Source of the DNA: Chelatococcus caeni
GTDB taxonomy: Bacteria > Pseudomonadota > Alphaproteobacteria > Rhizobiales > Beijerinckiaceae
Length of the DNA: 64,000 nucleotides
Direction: 5' to 3'
Assembly (NCBI RefSeq): GCF_014196925.1
Contig: NZ_JACIEN010000001.1
Span: 1,178,001 to 1,242,000 of the forward strand
Every line of letters starts with the position of its first letter. The stretch's first letter is position 1. Positions 34,449 through 45,963 of the stretch are shown piece by piece. The notes beneath the pieces were generated by a model. It searched no databases. It saw only the letters and a program-made list of their open reading frames with translations, and was not told the origin of the DNA. Made by a program: the position numbers and the translations under genes.

Positions 34449-35660
34449 TCAGAGCCGGATGATGCGGCAGGGCTCGCCCGCCCGGGCGGCGGGGGCATGG
34501 GGCGCACGCACGACGAGCGCCTCGGCCTCCGCCATCAGGCGCAGCATGGAGCTGTCCTGGCGCGGGAAGGGGCTGGCGACGAGGGTGCCGTCGTCGGCCG
34601 TCGCGAGGCGGGCGCGCAGATAGTCCTGCCGCTCGTCATTGGCCGGCAAATCGGTGCCGAGCCGGGCCGGCAGGGTCGCGATTTCGGCCGCATCCGGATC
34701 GCCGCTCAGCGCCCGCACGAGCGGCGCGAGGACGATGAGCGAGCACACGATGCTGGAGACGGGATTGCCCGGCAGGCCGAGCACGGCCATGGCGCCGAGG
34801 CGCCCGTGCATCAGGGGCTTGCCCGGGCGCATGGCGATGCGCCAGAAGCCGAGCTGCCACCCCTGCGCCGAAAGGGCGCGCTGCACGAGATCGTGATCGC
34901 CCACCGAGGCGCCGCCGAGCGTCACGAGGACGTCGGCCCCAGCCTCCTTGGCCGCATCGATCGCGGCAGACAGCACGGCAAGATCGTCCCCCGCGATGCC
35001 GAGGTCGATGGCCTCGGCGCCGGCCCCTTCGGCGATGGCCGCGACGGCATAGGTGTTGGAGGCGACGATCTGGTCGGGGCCGGTCGGCTCGCCGGGGCGG
35101 ACGAGTTCGTCTCCCGTTGCGAGAATGGCGACGCGCGGCCGCCGCACCACCGGCAGCGTGGCGTGACCCATGGCCGCGGCGAGCGCGACCGCCGAGGGGC
35201 CGAGCCGCCGGCCGGCCTGCAGCAGGACCTCGCCTTCGCGGAAATCGAGCCCGGCCTCGCGCACGAAGCGCCCCGCCGCCACCGTGGACAGCGCTTCGAC
35301 CCAATCCCCCTCGGCGCGGGCATTCTCCTGGATCAGGATGGCGTCGGCGCCCGCCGGCACGGGCGCGCCCGTGAAGATGCGCACGCATTGGCCGGACCCG
35401 ACCGCGCCCTCAAAGGCATGGCCGGCGGCACTGGTGCCGATCAGCGAGAGGCGCGCGGGAACGGCCGCGACATCGGCGGCACGCACGGCATAGCCGTCCA
35501 TCGCCGAGGCGGCGAAGGGCGGCTGGGTGCGCAGGGCGGCAACGTCCGCGGCGAGCGTGCGGCCCGCGGCCCGGTGCAGCGTCACCGTCTCCTGCTCGCG
35601 GACAGGGCTCGCGCCGGCGAGGATGCCGGCGAGCGCATCGGCGACCGGCGTCAGGGCCAA
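34449..35660 (-). CDS. moeA: Molybdopterin molybdenumtransferase
   Basis: 403 residues. Inserts molybdate into adenylylated molybdopterin to finish the molybdenum cofactor. Motifs: [11 protein letters not shown] near residue 50, [18 protein letters not shown], the MoCF_biosynth core [14 protein letters not shown] and [15 protein letters not shown], and PGKPLMHG with [10 protein letters not shown]. The start is TTG 35660, placed five bases after AGGAGG; nearby ATGs on this strand run straight into stops. A 14-bp tandem duplication covers this ribosome site. Confidence 0.94.
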   Translation of the reverse strand: MALTPVADALAGILAGASPVREQETVTLHRAAGRTLAADVAALRTQPPFAASAMDGYAVRAADVAAVPARLSLIGTSAAGHAFEGAVGSGQCVRIFTGAPVPAGADAILIQENARAEGDWVEALSTVAAGRFVREAGLDFREGEVLLQAGRRLGPSAVALAAAMGHATLPVVRRPRVAILATGDELVRPGEPTGPDQIVASNTYAVAAIAEGAGAEAIDLGIAGDDLAVLSAAIDAAKEAGADVLVTLGGASVGDHDLVQRALSAQGWQLGFWRIAMRPGKPLMHGRLGAMAVLGLPGNPVSSIVCSLIVLAPLVRALSGDPDAAEIATLPARLGTDLPANDERQDYLRARLATADDGTLVASPFPRQDSSMLRLMAEAEALVVRAPHAPAARAGEPCRIIRL

Positions 35661-35688
35661 GCTGGCCTCCTCATGCTGGCCTCCTCAT
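35661..35688. repeat. 14-bp tandem duplication at the moaC-moeA junction
   Basis: GCTGGCCTCCTCAT occurs twice without a gap (35661-35674 and 35675-35688). On the minus strand each unit reads ATGAGGAGGCCAGC, so it doubles both the TGA that ends moaC and the AGGAGG that serves moeA. Confidence 0.9.
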
Positions 35689-36188
35689 GCCGTCTTCTCC
35701 GCATCCGGCCGGTCGCCGGCGCGGAAATCGCCGGACTTGCCGCCGCTCTTGGCGAGAAGGCGGATGCCCTCGATGCGCATGGCCCGGTCGGCGGCCTTCA
35801 CCATGTCGTAGATGGTGAGGCAGGCGACGGAGACGGCGGTCAGCGCCTCCATCTCGACGCCGGTCTGACCCGTGACGCGCGCCTCGCCCGTCACGCGTAC
35901 GCCCGGAAGCGCCTCGTCGATGGTGCAGTCGACCTTCACCTTGGTCAGGTTCAGCGGATGGCAGAGGGGGATGAGCTCGTGCGTCCGCTTCGCCGCCATG
36001 ATGCCGGCGATGCGGGCCGTGGCGAGCACGTCGCCCTTCTTGGCTTCGCCCGAGCGGATGAGGGCGAGCGTCTCCGGCAGCATGACGACATGGCCCTCCG
36101 CCTGCGCGACGCGCTGCGTCACGGCCTTGTCGCCCACGTCGACCATGTTGGCCTTGCCCGAGGCGTCGACATGCGTGAGCCGAGTCAT
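35685..36188 (-). CDS. moaC: Cyclic pyranopterin monophosphate synthase
   Basis: 167 residues. Second half of the first step of molybdenum cofactor synthesis, forming cPMP after MoaA. Family motifs: [17 protein letters not shown] at the start, [14 protein letters not shown] near residue 75, and [20 protein letters not shown] near 115-135. Its ATG overlaps the trpC stop, and moeA follows after the small duplication. Confidence 0.96.
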   Translation of the reverse strand: MTRLTHVDASGKANMVDVGDKAVTQRVAQAEGHVVMLPETLALIRSGEAKKGDVLATARIAGIMAAKRTHELIPLCHPLNLTKVKVDCTIDEALPGVRVTGEARVTGQTGVEMEALTAVSVACLTIYDMVKAADRAMRIEGIRLLAKSGGKSGDFRAGDRPDAEKTA

Positions 36189-36991
36189 GCCGCCTCGGCC
36201 TCACCGAAGAGGAGGGCGCGGGTCGCGGCCGCCACGTCCGTCTGGCGCATCAGGCTTTCGCCGACGAGGAAGGTGCGGATGCCGACGCCCGCAAGCCGCG
36301 TGATGTCGGCATGGGTGAAGATGCCGCTCTCGCCGACGACGATGTGCCCCGAGGGGATGCGCGGCGCCAGCGCCTCACTGACGGCGAGCGACGTCTCGAA
36401 GGTGCGCAGGTCGCGGTTGTTGATGCCGATCATGCGCACGTCGAGGGCCAGCGCGCGGTCGAGCTCCTCGGCATCGTGCACCTCGACGAGGACGTCCATC
36501 GTAAGTTCCTCTGCCGCGGCAACGAGGGCGCGCGCCTCTTCGTCGCTGACGGAGGCCATGATGACGAGGATGCAGTCGGCGCCCCACGTGCGCGCTTCGT
36601 AGACCTGATAGGGCTCGAACAGGAAGTCCTTGCGCAGGGCGGGCAGGCCGGAGGCCGCGCGCGCCGCGCCGAGATAATCCGGATGGCCCTGGAAGGAGGG
36701 GCCGTCCGTCAGCACCGACAGGCAGCTCGCGCCGCCGTCCGCATAGGCCTTCGCCAGCGCCGGCGGGTCGAAATCGGCGCGGATGAGACCCTTCGACGGG
36801 CTCGCCTTCTTGATCTCCGCGATGAGGGCCGGCCGGTCCTCGGCCAGATGGGCCTCGACGGCGGCAAGGAACGGGCGCGGGGCCGGGGCGGCATGGGCGA
36901 GGCGCACCATCTCCTCGTGCGGGATGCGGGCCTTCGCCGCCGCGATCTCGCGGCGCTTGTAGGCTTCGATCTTCGCCAGAATGTCGCTCAT
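36185..36991 (-). CDS. trpC: Indole-3-glycerol-phosphate synthase
   Basis: 268 residues from ATG 36991; the long open frame upstream is antisense noise over trpD. TIM-barrel enzyme converting CdRP to indole-glycerol phosphate. Motifs: [44 protein letters not shown], the catalytic glutamate in [12 protein letters not shown] and [11 protein letters not shown]. It overlaps moaC by four bases. Confidence 0.96.
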   Translation of the reverse strand: MSDILAKIEAYKRREIAAAKARIPHEEMVRLAHAAPAPRPFLAAVEAHLAEDRPALIAEIKKASPSKGLIRADFDPPALAKAYADGGASCLSVLTDGPSFQGHPDYLGAARAASGLPALRKDFLFEPYQVYEARTWGADCILVIMASVSDEEARALVAAAEELTMDVLVEVHDAEELDRALALDVRMIGINNRDLRTFETSLAVSEALAPRIPSGHIVVGESGIFTHADITRLAGVGIRTFLVGESLMRQTDVAAATRALLFGEAEAA

Positions 36992-36998
36992 GGGGCCC

Positions 36999-38012
36999 TC
37001 AGGCATTCGACGCTGCAACGAGCCGCTCGAGCGTAGCGCGTGCGGCGCCGCTGTCGAGGGCGGCCTCGGCGGCGGCAACGCCCTCCTTGAGATCGGCGGC
37101 CTTGCCGGCGACCACGAGGCCGGCGGCGGCATTGAGCACGGCGATGTCGCGGTAGGGCGTCTTCTCCCCGGCGAGCACCGCGCGCAGCGCGGCCGCATTG
37201 TGCTCGGCCTCGCCGCCGCGCAGGTCGGCGATCGACGCCCGGACAAGCCCGACATCCTCCGGCGTGACGGTGAAGCGGCGGATGCGCCCGTCCTCCAGCG
37301 CCACCACCGAGGTCGGCCCGGTCGTCGTCATCTCGTCGAGCCCGTCGGATCCGTGCACGGCCCAGACGCGCTGCGCGCCGAGGGCGGCGAGCACCTCGAC
37401 GAGCGGCTGGAGCCAGCTCTCGGAATAGACGCCGAGCAGCTGGTGGCGCACGCCGGCCGGATTGGCGAGCGGCCCGATGAGGTTGAAGACGGTGCGGGTG
37501 CCGAGTTCGACGCGCACCGGCGCCACATGGCGCATGGAGGCGTGGTGGGTGGGCGCGAACATGAAGCCGACGCCGGCCGCGGCAAGGCAGCGCTCGATAC
37601 CGGCCGGGTCGAGCCCCACCTTGACGTCGAGCGCGGCGAGCACGTCGGCGGCGCCGGATTTCGACGAGGCGGCCCGGTTGCCGTGCTTGGCGACCGGCAC
37701 GCCGCAGGCGGCGGCGATGATGGAGGCGAGCGTCGAGACGTTGTAGCTGCCCGAGTTGTCGCCGCCGGTGCCGACGATGTCGATGGCGCCCGCCGGGGCG
37801 CTGACGCGCACCATGCGTGCGCGCAGCGCCTCGACCGCGCCGGCGATCTCGTCCACCGTTTCGCCGCGCACGCGCAGCGCCATCAGGAAGGCGCCGCTCT
37901 GGGCCGGCGTCACCTCGCCCGAGAGCAGGGTGTCGAAGGCCTGGCGGGCCTCCTCGCGACTCAGCGAGACACCGGTGGCGACTTTGGCGATGAAGGGTTT
38001 GAAGGCGTCCAT
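36999..38012 (-). CDS. trpD: Anthranilate phosphoribosyltransferase
   Basis: 337 residues. Joins anthranilate and PRPP. The PRPP-binding loop [17 protein letters not shown] is near residues 78-94, with [35 protein letters not shown] and [16 protein letters not shown] downstream. trpC follows after seven bases and trpG precedes it by ten. Confidence 0.96.
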   Translation of the reverse strand: MDAFKPFIAKVATGVSLSREEARQAFDTLLSGEVTPAQSGAFLMALRVRGETVDEIAGAVEALRARMVRVSAPAGAIDIVGTGGDNSGSYNVSTLASIIAAACGVPVAKHGNRAASSKSGAADVLAALDVKVGLDPAGIERCLAAAGVGFMFAPTHHASMRHVAPVRVELGTRTVFNLIGPLANPAGVRHQLLGVYSESWLQPLVEVLAALGAQRVWAVHGSDGLDEMTTTGPTSVVALEDGRIRRFTVTPEDVGLVRASIADLRGGEAEHNAAALRAVLAGEKTPYRDIAVLNAAAGLVVAGKAADLKEGVAAAEAALDSGAARATLERLVAASNA

Positions 38013-38022
38013 CGGTGTTCCG

Positions 38023-38634
38023 TCAGCTCGTTCTTGCGGGGCGCCCGGTCTCGTTCCAGCGCGCGGCGATATCGAGGAAATTGCGCATCATGGTCGCGCC
38101 ATGCTCCGAGAGGATGCTCTCGGGGTGGAACTGCACGCCGTGGAGCGGCAGCCGGCGGTGCGCCATGGCCATCACGAGGCCGTCCTCGCTCTCGGCGGTG
38201 ACGGCAAGGTCGGCCGGGCAGGTCTCGCGCGCCACGATGAGCGAGTGGTAGCGCGTGGCCTCGAACGGGCCGTTGATGCCGCGGAAGAGGCCCTCTCCCT
38301 TGTGATGCACGCGCGAGATCTTGCCGTGCATCGGCAAGGGCGCGCGCACCACCTCGCCGCCGAAGGCCTGGCCCATGGCCTGCAGGCCGAGGCAGACGCC
38401 GAACATCGGCACGCTCGGTGCGGCCTTCTCGATGAGCTCGAGGCAGATGCCCGCCTCGTTGGGCGTGCACGGGCCGGGGGAGAGGACGATGGCGTCGGGG
38501 TCGAGCGCCAGCACCTCGTCGGCGGTGATGGCGTCGTTGCGGCGCACGTCGATCTCGGGGCCGAGCGCCCCGATGAGATGCACGAGATTCCAGGTGAAGG
38601 AATCGTAGTTGTCGACGAGGAGGATGCGGAACAT
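38023..38634 (-). CDS. trpG: Anthranilate synthase glutamine amidotransferase component
   Basis: 203 residues from ATG 38634 ([14 protein letters not shown]). Releases ammonia from glutamine for TrpE. The catalytic Cys81 lies in [11 protein letters not shown]; the downstream histidine-glutamate pair is in [14 protein letters not shown]. Many rhizobia have a fused TrpE-TrpG; here they are separate genes 88 bp apart. Confidence 0.95.
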   Translation of the reverse strand: MFRILLVDNYDSFTWNLVHLIGALGPEIDVRRNDAITADEVLALDPDAIVLSPGPCTPNEAGICLELIEKAAPSVPMFGVCLGLQAMGQAFGGEVVRAPLPMHGKISRVHHKGEGLFRGINGPFEATRYHSLIVARETCPADLAVTAESEDGLVMAMAHRRLPLHGVQFHPESILSEHGATMMRNFLDIAARWNETGRPARTS

Positions 38635-38722
38635 GCGCGTGGCTTTCTGAGAGACAAAGCTTTGCCCGTCGGGGCAGTGGTGGGTCAAGCCTCCAGAAGC
38701 CGGCGCCATCGCTCCCGCCGCA

Positions 38723-40243
38723 TCATTGCCCCCGTCGCGCGCGCATGGCGAAGCGCACCGCATCCTCGGCGGCGCGGAACTGGGCCTTCGCCTTGCTGAT
38801 GCATTCCTGCTGCTCGAACTCCGGGTCGGAATCATAGACGATGCCGGCGCCGGCCTGCACGGCCATGCGGCCGTCCTTCACCACGGCGGTGCGCAGCACG
38901 ATGCAGGTATCCATCTCGCCGTCGGCGCCGAAATAGCCGATGCAGCCGGCATAGGCGCCGCGCTTCTCCTTCTCCAGTTCGTCGATGATCTCCATGGCCC
39001 GCACCTTGGGCGCGCCGGAGACCGTGCCGGCCGGAAAGCCGGCGACGAGGGCGTCGAGCGCGTCGTGGCGCGGATCGAGCCGTCCCTCGACATTGGAGAC
39101 GATGTGCATCACCTGGCTGTAATATTCGAGGAAGAAGCTGTCGGTGACCGTCACCGAGCCGATCTCGCTGACGCGGCCGACATCGTTGCGGCCGAGGTCG
39201 AGCAGCATGAGATGCTCGGCCCGTTCCTTCGGGTCCGCCAGCAGCTCCTCGGCGAGCGCCTTGTCCTCCTCGGGCGTCGCCCCGCGCCGGCGCGTGCCGG
39301 CGATGGGCCGGATCGTCACCTTGCCCTCGCGTACCCGCACGAGGATCTCCGGGCTCGAGCAGACGATCTGGAAGTCGAGAAAGTCGAGATAGCAGAGGAA
39401 GGGCGAAGGGTTGAGCCGGCGCAGCGAGCGGTAGAGCGACAGCGCCGGCAGCGTGAACGGCGCCTCGAAACGCTGCGACAGCACCACCTGGAAGATGTCG
39501 CCGGCGCGGATATATTCCTTCGCCCGCGCCACCATGGCCTTGAATTCGTCCGGCGTGGTGTTGGAGACGGGCGCCGGCGCCGCGATGGCGGCGGGGTCGA
39601 AGCGCGCATCGTGGGGCAGGGGGCGCTCCAGCGCCTCGAGCGTCGCATCGAGCCGCGCCAGCGCCGCCTCGTAGGCCGCGCGGGCGGAGACGCCCTCCTT
39701 CGGCCGCACGGGCGTGACGAGCGAGAGCTCGTCCCTGACGGCGTCGAAGACCACCATGACGGTGGGGCGCACCAAGACCGCATCCGGCAGGCAGAGGGCA
39801 TCGGCCGGCTGGTGCGGCAGGCGCTCCATCAGCCGCACCATGTCGTAGCCGAGATAGCCGAAGATGCCGGCCGCCATCGGCGGCAGGTCGCCCGCGAGCG
39901 GGATGCGGCTCTCGGCGATGAGGGCCCTCAGGCTGTCGAGCGGGGCCGCTGCCTCCGGCACGAAGTCCTGCGGCCGGTTGAGGGCGTCCCGGTTGATCTC
40001 GGCTCGCCCATCCCGGCAGCGCCAGATGAGGTCGGGCCTGAGGCCGATCATCGAATAGCGGCCGCGCACGGCGCCGCCTTCGACCGATTCGAGCAGGAAG
40101 GCGGGCGCCTGCCCGCCGTCCGTGAGCTTGAGGAAGGCTGCGACCGGCGTCTCGAGATCCGCGACCAGCGTCGCGCTCACGACGCTTGCCGCGCCTTTCT
40201 CGTAGCCGGCGGCGAAATCCTCGAAGGAAGGGGTCGGCTGCAT
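38723..40243 (-). CDS. trpE: Anthranilate synthase component I
   Basis: 506 residues. Makes anthranilate from chorismate. Chorismate-binding fold motifs: YIRAGDIFQVVLSQRF, NPSPFLCYLDF, PIAGTRRRGATPEEDKALAEE, DLGRNDVGRVSEIGSV, and GTVSGAPKVRAMEIIDELE. The feedback-site LLES motif appears near the N-terminus as FLLESVEGG. It begins six bases after the ppiD stop, with no leader peptide or attenuator visible between them, so trp transcription may come from the ppiD promoter. Confidence 0.96.
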   Translation of the reverse strand: MQPTPSFEDFAAGYEKGAASVVSATLVADLETPVAAFLKLTDGGQAPAFLLESVEGGAVRGRYSMIGLRPDLIWRCRDGRAEINRDALNRPQDFVPEAAAPLDSLRALIAESRIPLAGDLPPMAAGIFGYLGYDMVRLMERLPHQPADALCLPDAVLVRPTVMVVFDAVRDELSLVTPVRPKEGVSARAAYEAALARLDATLEALERPLPHDARFDPAAIAAPAPVSNTTPDEFKAMVARAKEYIRAGDIFQVVLSQRFEAPFTLPALSLYRSLRRLNPSPFLCYLDFLDFQIVCSSPEILVRVREGKVTIRPIAGTRRRGATPEEDKALAEELLADPKERAEHLMLLDLGRNDVGRVSEIGSVTVTDSFFLEYYSQVMHIVSNVEGRLDPRHDALDALVAGFPAGTVSGAPKVRAMEIIDELEKEKRGAYAGCIGYFGADGEMDTCIVLRTAVVKDGRMAVQAGAGIVYDSDPEFEQQECISKAKAQFRAAEDAVRFAMRARRGQ

Positions 40244-40249
40244 GGCGCC

Positions 40250-42163
40250 TCAGAACTCGCCGCTGGTGCCCAGCGCCGTGCGCAGGGCCTGCTGGTTGAT
40301 GCGCACGTTGAGCTCGCTCTGCAGGCTGGCGACATATTCGCCGAGGATGTCGTCCGTCATCGCCGTCGCGAGCTGGCCCTGCAGGCGCTCCGCCTCCTGG
40401 GTCGAGGTCACGAACTCCGGCACCGTCGCCGCCGTCACCTTGAAGACGACGCGGCGGTCGCCGTCGCCGATCCCGGCCGAGGCGGCCTTGCCGGCGTGGA
40501 CGGAGAAGGCCTGGGTCACGACATTGGCCGGCAGGCCGTCCTGGGCCTGGCCGCGGGCGAGGCCTTCCGCGGTCCTTGCCTCGAGCGAGAGCTCGGCGGC
40601 GATGGCCTCGATGGTTTCGCCCTGGTCGAGCCGGGTGACGATCTCCTGCGCCTTGTCCGACAGGCGCCGGGCGATCTCGTCGACCCGCCACTGGGCGGCG
40701 ACGTCGGCGCGCACCTCGTCGAGCGTGCGGTCGCGCGTGCCCTCCACATTGGTCACGTCGTACCAGAGATAGCCGCCGTCGGCGAGGCGCAGCGCCTCGT
40801 TGTCGGCACCGATATCGGTCTCGAAGGCCGAGCGCAGCAGCACCTCGCGCTCGGGAATGTCGGCGACGGGCTGTCCGTCCTTGCCGTTGCCGCCCTGGTC
40901 GAGCGGGCCGATCGTGCGCTCGTTCAGCGAGAATTCCCGCGCGATCTCGGTGAGCGGCTTGCCGGCGATGCGCTGGTCCTCGATGCGGTCGTGGGTCTCA
41001 TCGAGGAGCGAGCGGGCGCGCTCGATGGCGATCTCCCGCTTGAGCTCGTCGGCGACCTCCGCGAAGGGCCGCACCGCGGCGGGCGTGACCTCGGCAGCAC
41101 GCACGAGCACGATGCCGAAGCGGCCGCTGACCGGCGTGCTCACGTCTCCGGCGGAGAGGGCGAAGGCCGCTTCCGCCACCGCCGGATCGATCATCTGCTC
41201 GCGGGTGAAGGTGCCGATCTCGATGTCCTCCGGCCGCACGCCGCGCTCGGTGGCGATGTCGGCGAGGGACGCGCCGGCGAGGATCTTCTCGCGCGCGGCA
41301 TTCGCCTCCTCCTGCGAGGGGAAGGACAGCTGCTGCAGCTTGCGGGTTTCGGGCGTCGTGAAGCGGCGGGCCTTCACCTCCTCGTAGCGCGCCGTGGCGT
41401 CCGCGTCGGACACCTCGCCGGGCTTGGCGAGATCCTCTGGTCGCAGCGACAGGATGGAGACCGTGCGGTATTCCGGCGCGCGGAAGGCGGCCTTGCGTTC
41501 GTCGAAGAAGGCCTGCAGCGCGGCATCGTCAGGCGCGCCGACGTCGCCGGCGAGCGCGGCGGGCAGCTCGACATAGGCGATGCTGCGCCGCTCGGCGCCG
41601 TAGCGGTAGACGGCCTCGCGCATCGCGAGCGGCGGCACGATGGCGCCGGTGAGCGCATCGGCCAGCTGGCGGCGGGCGAGGACGGCCTGCTGCTCGGTGA
41701 TGAAGCCCTGCTCGGTCAGGCCGTTGGCGCGCAGGATGCTGTCGAAGGCGAAGCGGTCGAACTGGCCGCTGGCGTTGCGGAAGGCCGGATCCTTGACGAC
41801 GGCTTCGCCCGCCGTGTCGCGCGAGACGGCGAGGCCGAGCTCGGATGCGCGCTCGTCGAGCGCCGCTTCCGCGATCAGGCGGCCGAGGAGCTGCTGCTCG
41901 AGGCCGAGCGCGCGCGCCTGGTCGGCGGTGATCGAGCGGCCGAAGCGGCGCGAGAGCTGCTGCAGCTCGTTCTGGTAGGCGGTGCGCACCTGCTCGACGC
42001 CGATTTCACGGTCGCCGACCGTGGCGACGGTGTTGACGCCATAGCCGCGGAAGACGTCGCCGATGCCCCAGATCGCAAACGACAGGATGAGAAGGCCGAA
42101 GAGGATGCCCACGATGAGCTTGCCGAGCCAGCTCTTGCCGAGATTGCGAAAACCCTGAAGCAT
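40250..42163 (-). CDS. ppiD: SurA/PpiD-type peptidyl-prolyl isomerase
   Basis: 637 residues. Membrane-anchored periplasmic folding factor. One N-terminal membrane helix (about 12-34: WLGKLIVGILFGLLILSFAI) is followed by a SurA-N-like region and a parvulin domain (about 240-360: TRKLQQLSFPSQEEANAARE, FTREQMIDPAVAEAAFALSAGD). The layout fits PpiD/SurA-N proteins that assist secreted and outer-membrane proteins. It lies ahead of trpE, a common Hyphomicrobiales arrangement, and is divergent from tpiA over 151 bp. Confidence 0.88.
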   Translation of the reverse strand: MLQGFRNLGKSWLGKLIVGILFGLLILSFAIWGIGDVFRGYGVNTVATVGDREIGVEQVRTAYQNELQQLSRRFGRSITADQARALGLEQQLLGRLIAEAALDERASELGLAVSRDTAGEAVVKDPAFRNASGQFDRFAFDSILRANGLTEQGFITEQQAVLARRQLADALTGAIVPPLAMREAVYRYGAERRSIAYVELPAALAGDVGAPDDAALQAFFDERKAAFRAPEYRTVSILSLRPEDLAKPGEVSDADATARYEEVKARRFTTPETRKLQQLSFPSQEEANAAREKILAGASLADIATERGVRPEDIEIGTFTREQMIDPAVAEAAFALSAGDVSTPVSGRFGIVLVRAAEVTPAAVRPFAEVADELKREIAIERARSLLDETHDRIEDQRIAGKPLTEIAREFSLNERTIGPLDQGGNGKDGQPVADIPEREVLLRSAFETDIGADNEALRLADGGYLWYDVTNVEGTRDRTLDEVRADVAAQWRVDEIARRLSDKAQEIVTRLDQGETIEAIAAELSLEARTAEGLARGQAQDGLPANVVTQAFSVHAGKAASAGIGDGDRRVVFKVTAATVPEFVTSTQEAERLQGQLATAMTDDILGEYVASLQSELNVRINQQALRTALGTSGEF

Positions 42164-42314
42164 GTCGATCCGGTTCCAGTCCCTGAGGTTTCAGGAGGGC
42201 GGTGGCCCCCGCGAAGGCGGCGGATCATAGATAGACACACCGCCTCCCGCAATGTCGCGCGTTGCCGAGCTTTCCGTCCTCTGTTAGTCCACCCCCAAAC
42301 GGAGGCAGGACCGG

Positions 42315-43079
42315 ATGACGACGGAACGACCGCGCCCGCTCGTGGCGGGCAACTGGAAGATGAACGGCACGCGTGCCGCCACCAAGACCTTCGCCGCGAT
42401 TCTCGAGGGCTGCGACGCGGCCCTGCGCAGCAAGGTCGACCTCCTCGTCTGCGCGCCGGCGACGCTGACCTATGTCTTTGCCGTCGCGGCCGTCGGCACG
42501 CCCGTCAAGGTCGGCGGGCAGGACTGCCATGCCGCCACCCACGGCGCGCATACCGGCGACATCTCGGCGGCGATGCTGGCCGACGTCGGCGCGAGCTACG
42601 TCATCGTCGGCCATTCGGAACGGCGCACGGACCACCGTGAAACCGACGAGATGGTCAAGGCCAAGGCCCGGGCCGCGATCACGGCGGGGCTGACGCCGAT
42701 CGTCTGCGTGGGCGAGACGCGCGAGGAGCGCGACGCCGGTCGTGCGCTGGCGGTCGTCGGCGCCCAGCTTGCCGGGTCGATGCCCGAGGAAGCGGCGCGC
42801 GAGCCGGTGGTCGTGGCCTACGAGCCGGTCTGGGCCATCGGCACCGGGCTGACGCCGACGGTGGCCGACGTCGCCGAGATGCACGGCTTCATCCGCCAGA
42901 GCCTCGTCGACCGCTTCGGCGCGGCCGGCCGCAACATGCGCCTGCTCTACGGCGGCTCGGTCAAGCCGGGCAATGCGCGCGAGCTCCTCGGCGTCGCCGA
43001 GGTCGACGGTGCTCTCGTCGGCGGCGCCAGCCTCGTCGCGGAGGATTTCCTGGCGATCGCGCGTGCCTATATGGAGTGA
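42315..43079 (+). CDS. tpiA: Triosephosphate isomerase
   Basis: 254 residues. Interconverts dihydroxyacetone phosphate and glyceraldehyde 3-phosphate. Substrate loop [10 protein letters not shown] at the start, catalytic His in [10 protein letters not shown], catalytic Glu in [13 protein letters not shown] and the phosphate loop [16 protein letters not shown] lies upstream of the ATG. Confidence 0.97.
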   Translation: MTTERPRPLVAGNWKMNGTRAATKTFAAILEGCDAALRSKVDLLVCAPATLTYVFAVAAVGTPVKVGGQDCHAATHGAHTGDISAAMLADVGASYVIVGHSERRTDHRETDEMVKAKARAAITAGLTPIVCVGETREERDAGRALAVVGAQLAGSMPEEAAREPVVVAYEPVWAIGTGLTPTVADVAEMHGFIRQSLVDRFGAAGRNMRLLYGGSVKPGNARELLGVAEVDGALVGGASLVAEDFLAIARAYME

Positions 43080-43203
43080 CGGACCGATCGTCCGCGGACG
43101 CGGCGATGCGTCCTTTGATCCGCGGCGCGGGCTGTGCTAAAGGCCGCGCCAATTGAGTTTGCCGCCGCGCCCGGCTTGTCGCCGCGCGGCCCTGGAACAG
43201 AGC

Positions 43204-43623
43204 ATGCTGACCGTCCTCATCGTCGTTCATCTCATCATCGTGCTGGCGCTCGTCGGCGTCGTGCTGCTCCAGCGCTCCGAAGGCGGAGGCCTCGGCATGG
43301 GTGGGGGCGGCGTCTCCGGCTTCATGACCGGCCGCGGCCAGGCGAACGTGCTGACGCGCACGACCGCGATTCTCGCCGCCGCCTTCTTCGTGACGAGCCT
43401 GCTCCTGTCCGTGCTCGCCGGCTATCAGGGCGCCCCGAGCTCCGTCATCGACCGCGTCGCGCCCGGTTCCGGCCAGAACGGCCCCTCGGCGCCGGCTTCC
43501 GGCCCGGGCGTCCTCGAGGAGCTGCAGCGCCTGCAGGGCGGCCCGGCGCAAGGCGCAGGCCAGGCACCGTCACAGCAGCCGCCAGCCCCGCCGGCGGGGC
43601 CACAGGTGCCGAGCTCCCAGTAA
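43204..43623 (+). CDS. secG: Preprotein translocase subunit SecG
   Basis: 139 residues from ATG 43204. Auxiliary subunit of the SecYEG channel. Two membrane helices (about 1-22 and 53-75: TVLIVVHLIIVLALVGVVLL, then ILAAAFFVTSLLLSVLAGY) flank the family's QRSEGGGLGMGGGG loop. The C-terminal 60 residues are a Pro/Ala/Gln-rich tail, common in alphaproteobacterial SecG. A strong terminator follows. Confidence 0.94.
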   Translation: MLTVLIVVHLIIVLALVGVVLLQRSEGGGLGMGGGGVSGFMTGRGQANVLTRTTAILAAAFFVTSLLLSVLAGYQGAPSSVIDRVAPGSGQNGPSAPASGPGVLEELQRLQGGPAQGAGQAPSQQPPAPPAGPQVPSSQ

Positions 43624-43634
43624 TCGGCAGCAGC

Positions 43635-43664
43635 GAGGGCCGGGGTTCCGGCCCTCTCTTTTTG
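43635..43664 (+). terminator. Rho-independent terminator after secG
   Basis: GAGGGCCGG (43635-43643), loop GGTT, CCGGCCCTC (43648-43656), then TCTTTTTG. Nine perfect pairs plus a T-tract. Confidence 0.9.
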
Positions 43665-43772
43665 TGGGAACGCCTGGCGCGCGCAGCAGGTTGGCGCGTG
43701 GCGGGGAGGTCTTTGTTGATTCCGGTTGCCGCTTGTACGAGCCGCATTCCCGAATCGCGCAGTTCGGAGTAA

Positions 43773-45413
<1,641 letters not shown>

Positions 45414-45461
45414 CAATTCACGGCCAGGGCTGGCGGCAGGGAAACGGGGCTGGGGGCGCCG

Positions 45462-45866
45462 ATGGTGTTTGAATCGATCAACAATCTGCCGGATTTTCTG
45501 GTCGACTACCTCATCGCGCTCGTCCTCGTCCTCGTCTATATCGGCATCTACACCTTCATCACCGCGCACAACGAATTCGCGCTCATCCGCCGCGACGTCG
45601 CGGCGGCCAGCCTGTCGCTCGGGCTCAGCATCGTCGGCTTCGCGCTGCCGCTGTCGAGCGCCGTGGTGCACGCGCGCACCTGGCCGGACCTCGTGGTCTG
45701 GGGCCTCGTCGCCATGATCGTGCAGATCAGCGCCTACTGGCTCGTGCGCCTCGCGATGCCAAACCTCTCCCAGCGCATCGCCAACAACGAGATCGCGGCG
45801 GCGCTTTTCCTCGGCGCGGCCTCGCTGGCCGCCGGCATCCTCAATGCCGGCGCCATGACGTTCTGA
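45462..45866 (+). CDS. DUF350 (YjfL-family) inner-membrane protein
   Basis: 134 residues with four predicted membrane helices (about 14-34, 48-68, 76-95 and 108-130). The short FNEFALIRRDVAAASLSLG-type segment after the first helix and the INNEIAAALFLGAASLAAGILNAG-type last helix fit DUF350. Function is unknown; in other bacteria such proteins are linked to envelope or phage-shock-like stress, which may not hold here. It lies between pyrG and kdsA. Confidence 0.75.
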   Translation: MVFESINNLPDFLVDYLIALVLVLVYIGIYTFITAHNEFALIRRDVAAASLSLGLSIVGFALPLSSAVVHARTWPDLVVWGLVAMIVQISAYWLVRLAMPNLSQRIANNEIAAALFLGAASLAAGILNAGAMTF

Positions 45867-45963
45867 ATGACCTTCCGAGGCCGGGCGGACGCAATTCGGC
45901 CTTTCTCCTGCGCCATCGAGCGCCTTTCTTCACCTCTTGTCTTCACCTCCTGGGGCGGGAAAC

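Noticed and set aside
38726-42640. Plus-strand open frame of 1304 codons
   Set aside because: It runs antisense to trpE and ppiD, which have full family motifs. Long antisense frames are common in GC-rich DNA; the translated sequence is Arg/Ala/Gly/His-rich without any motif.
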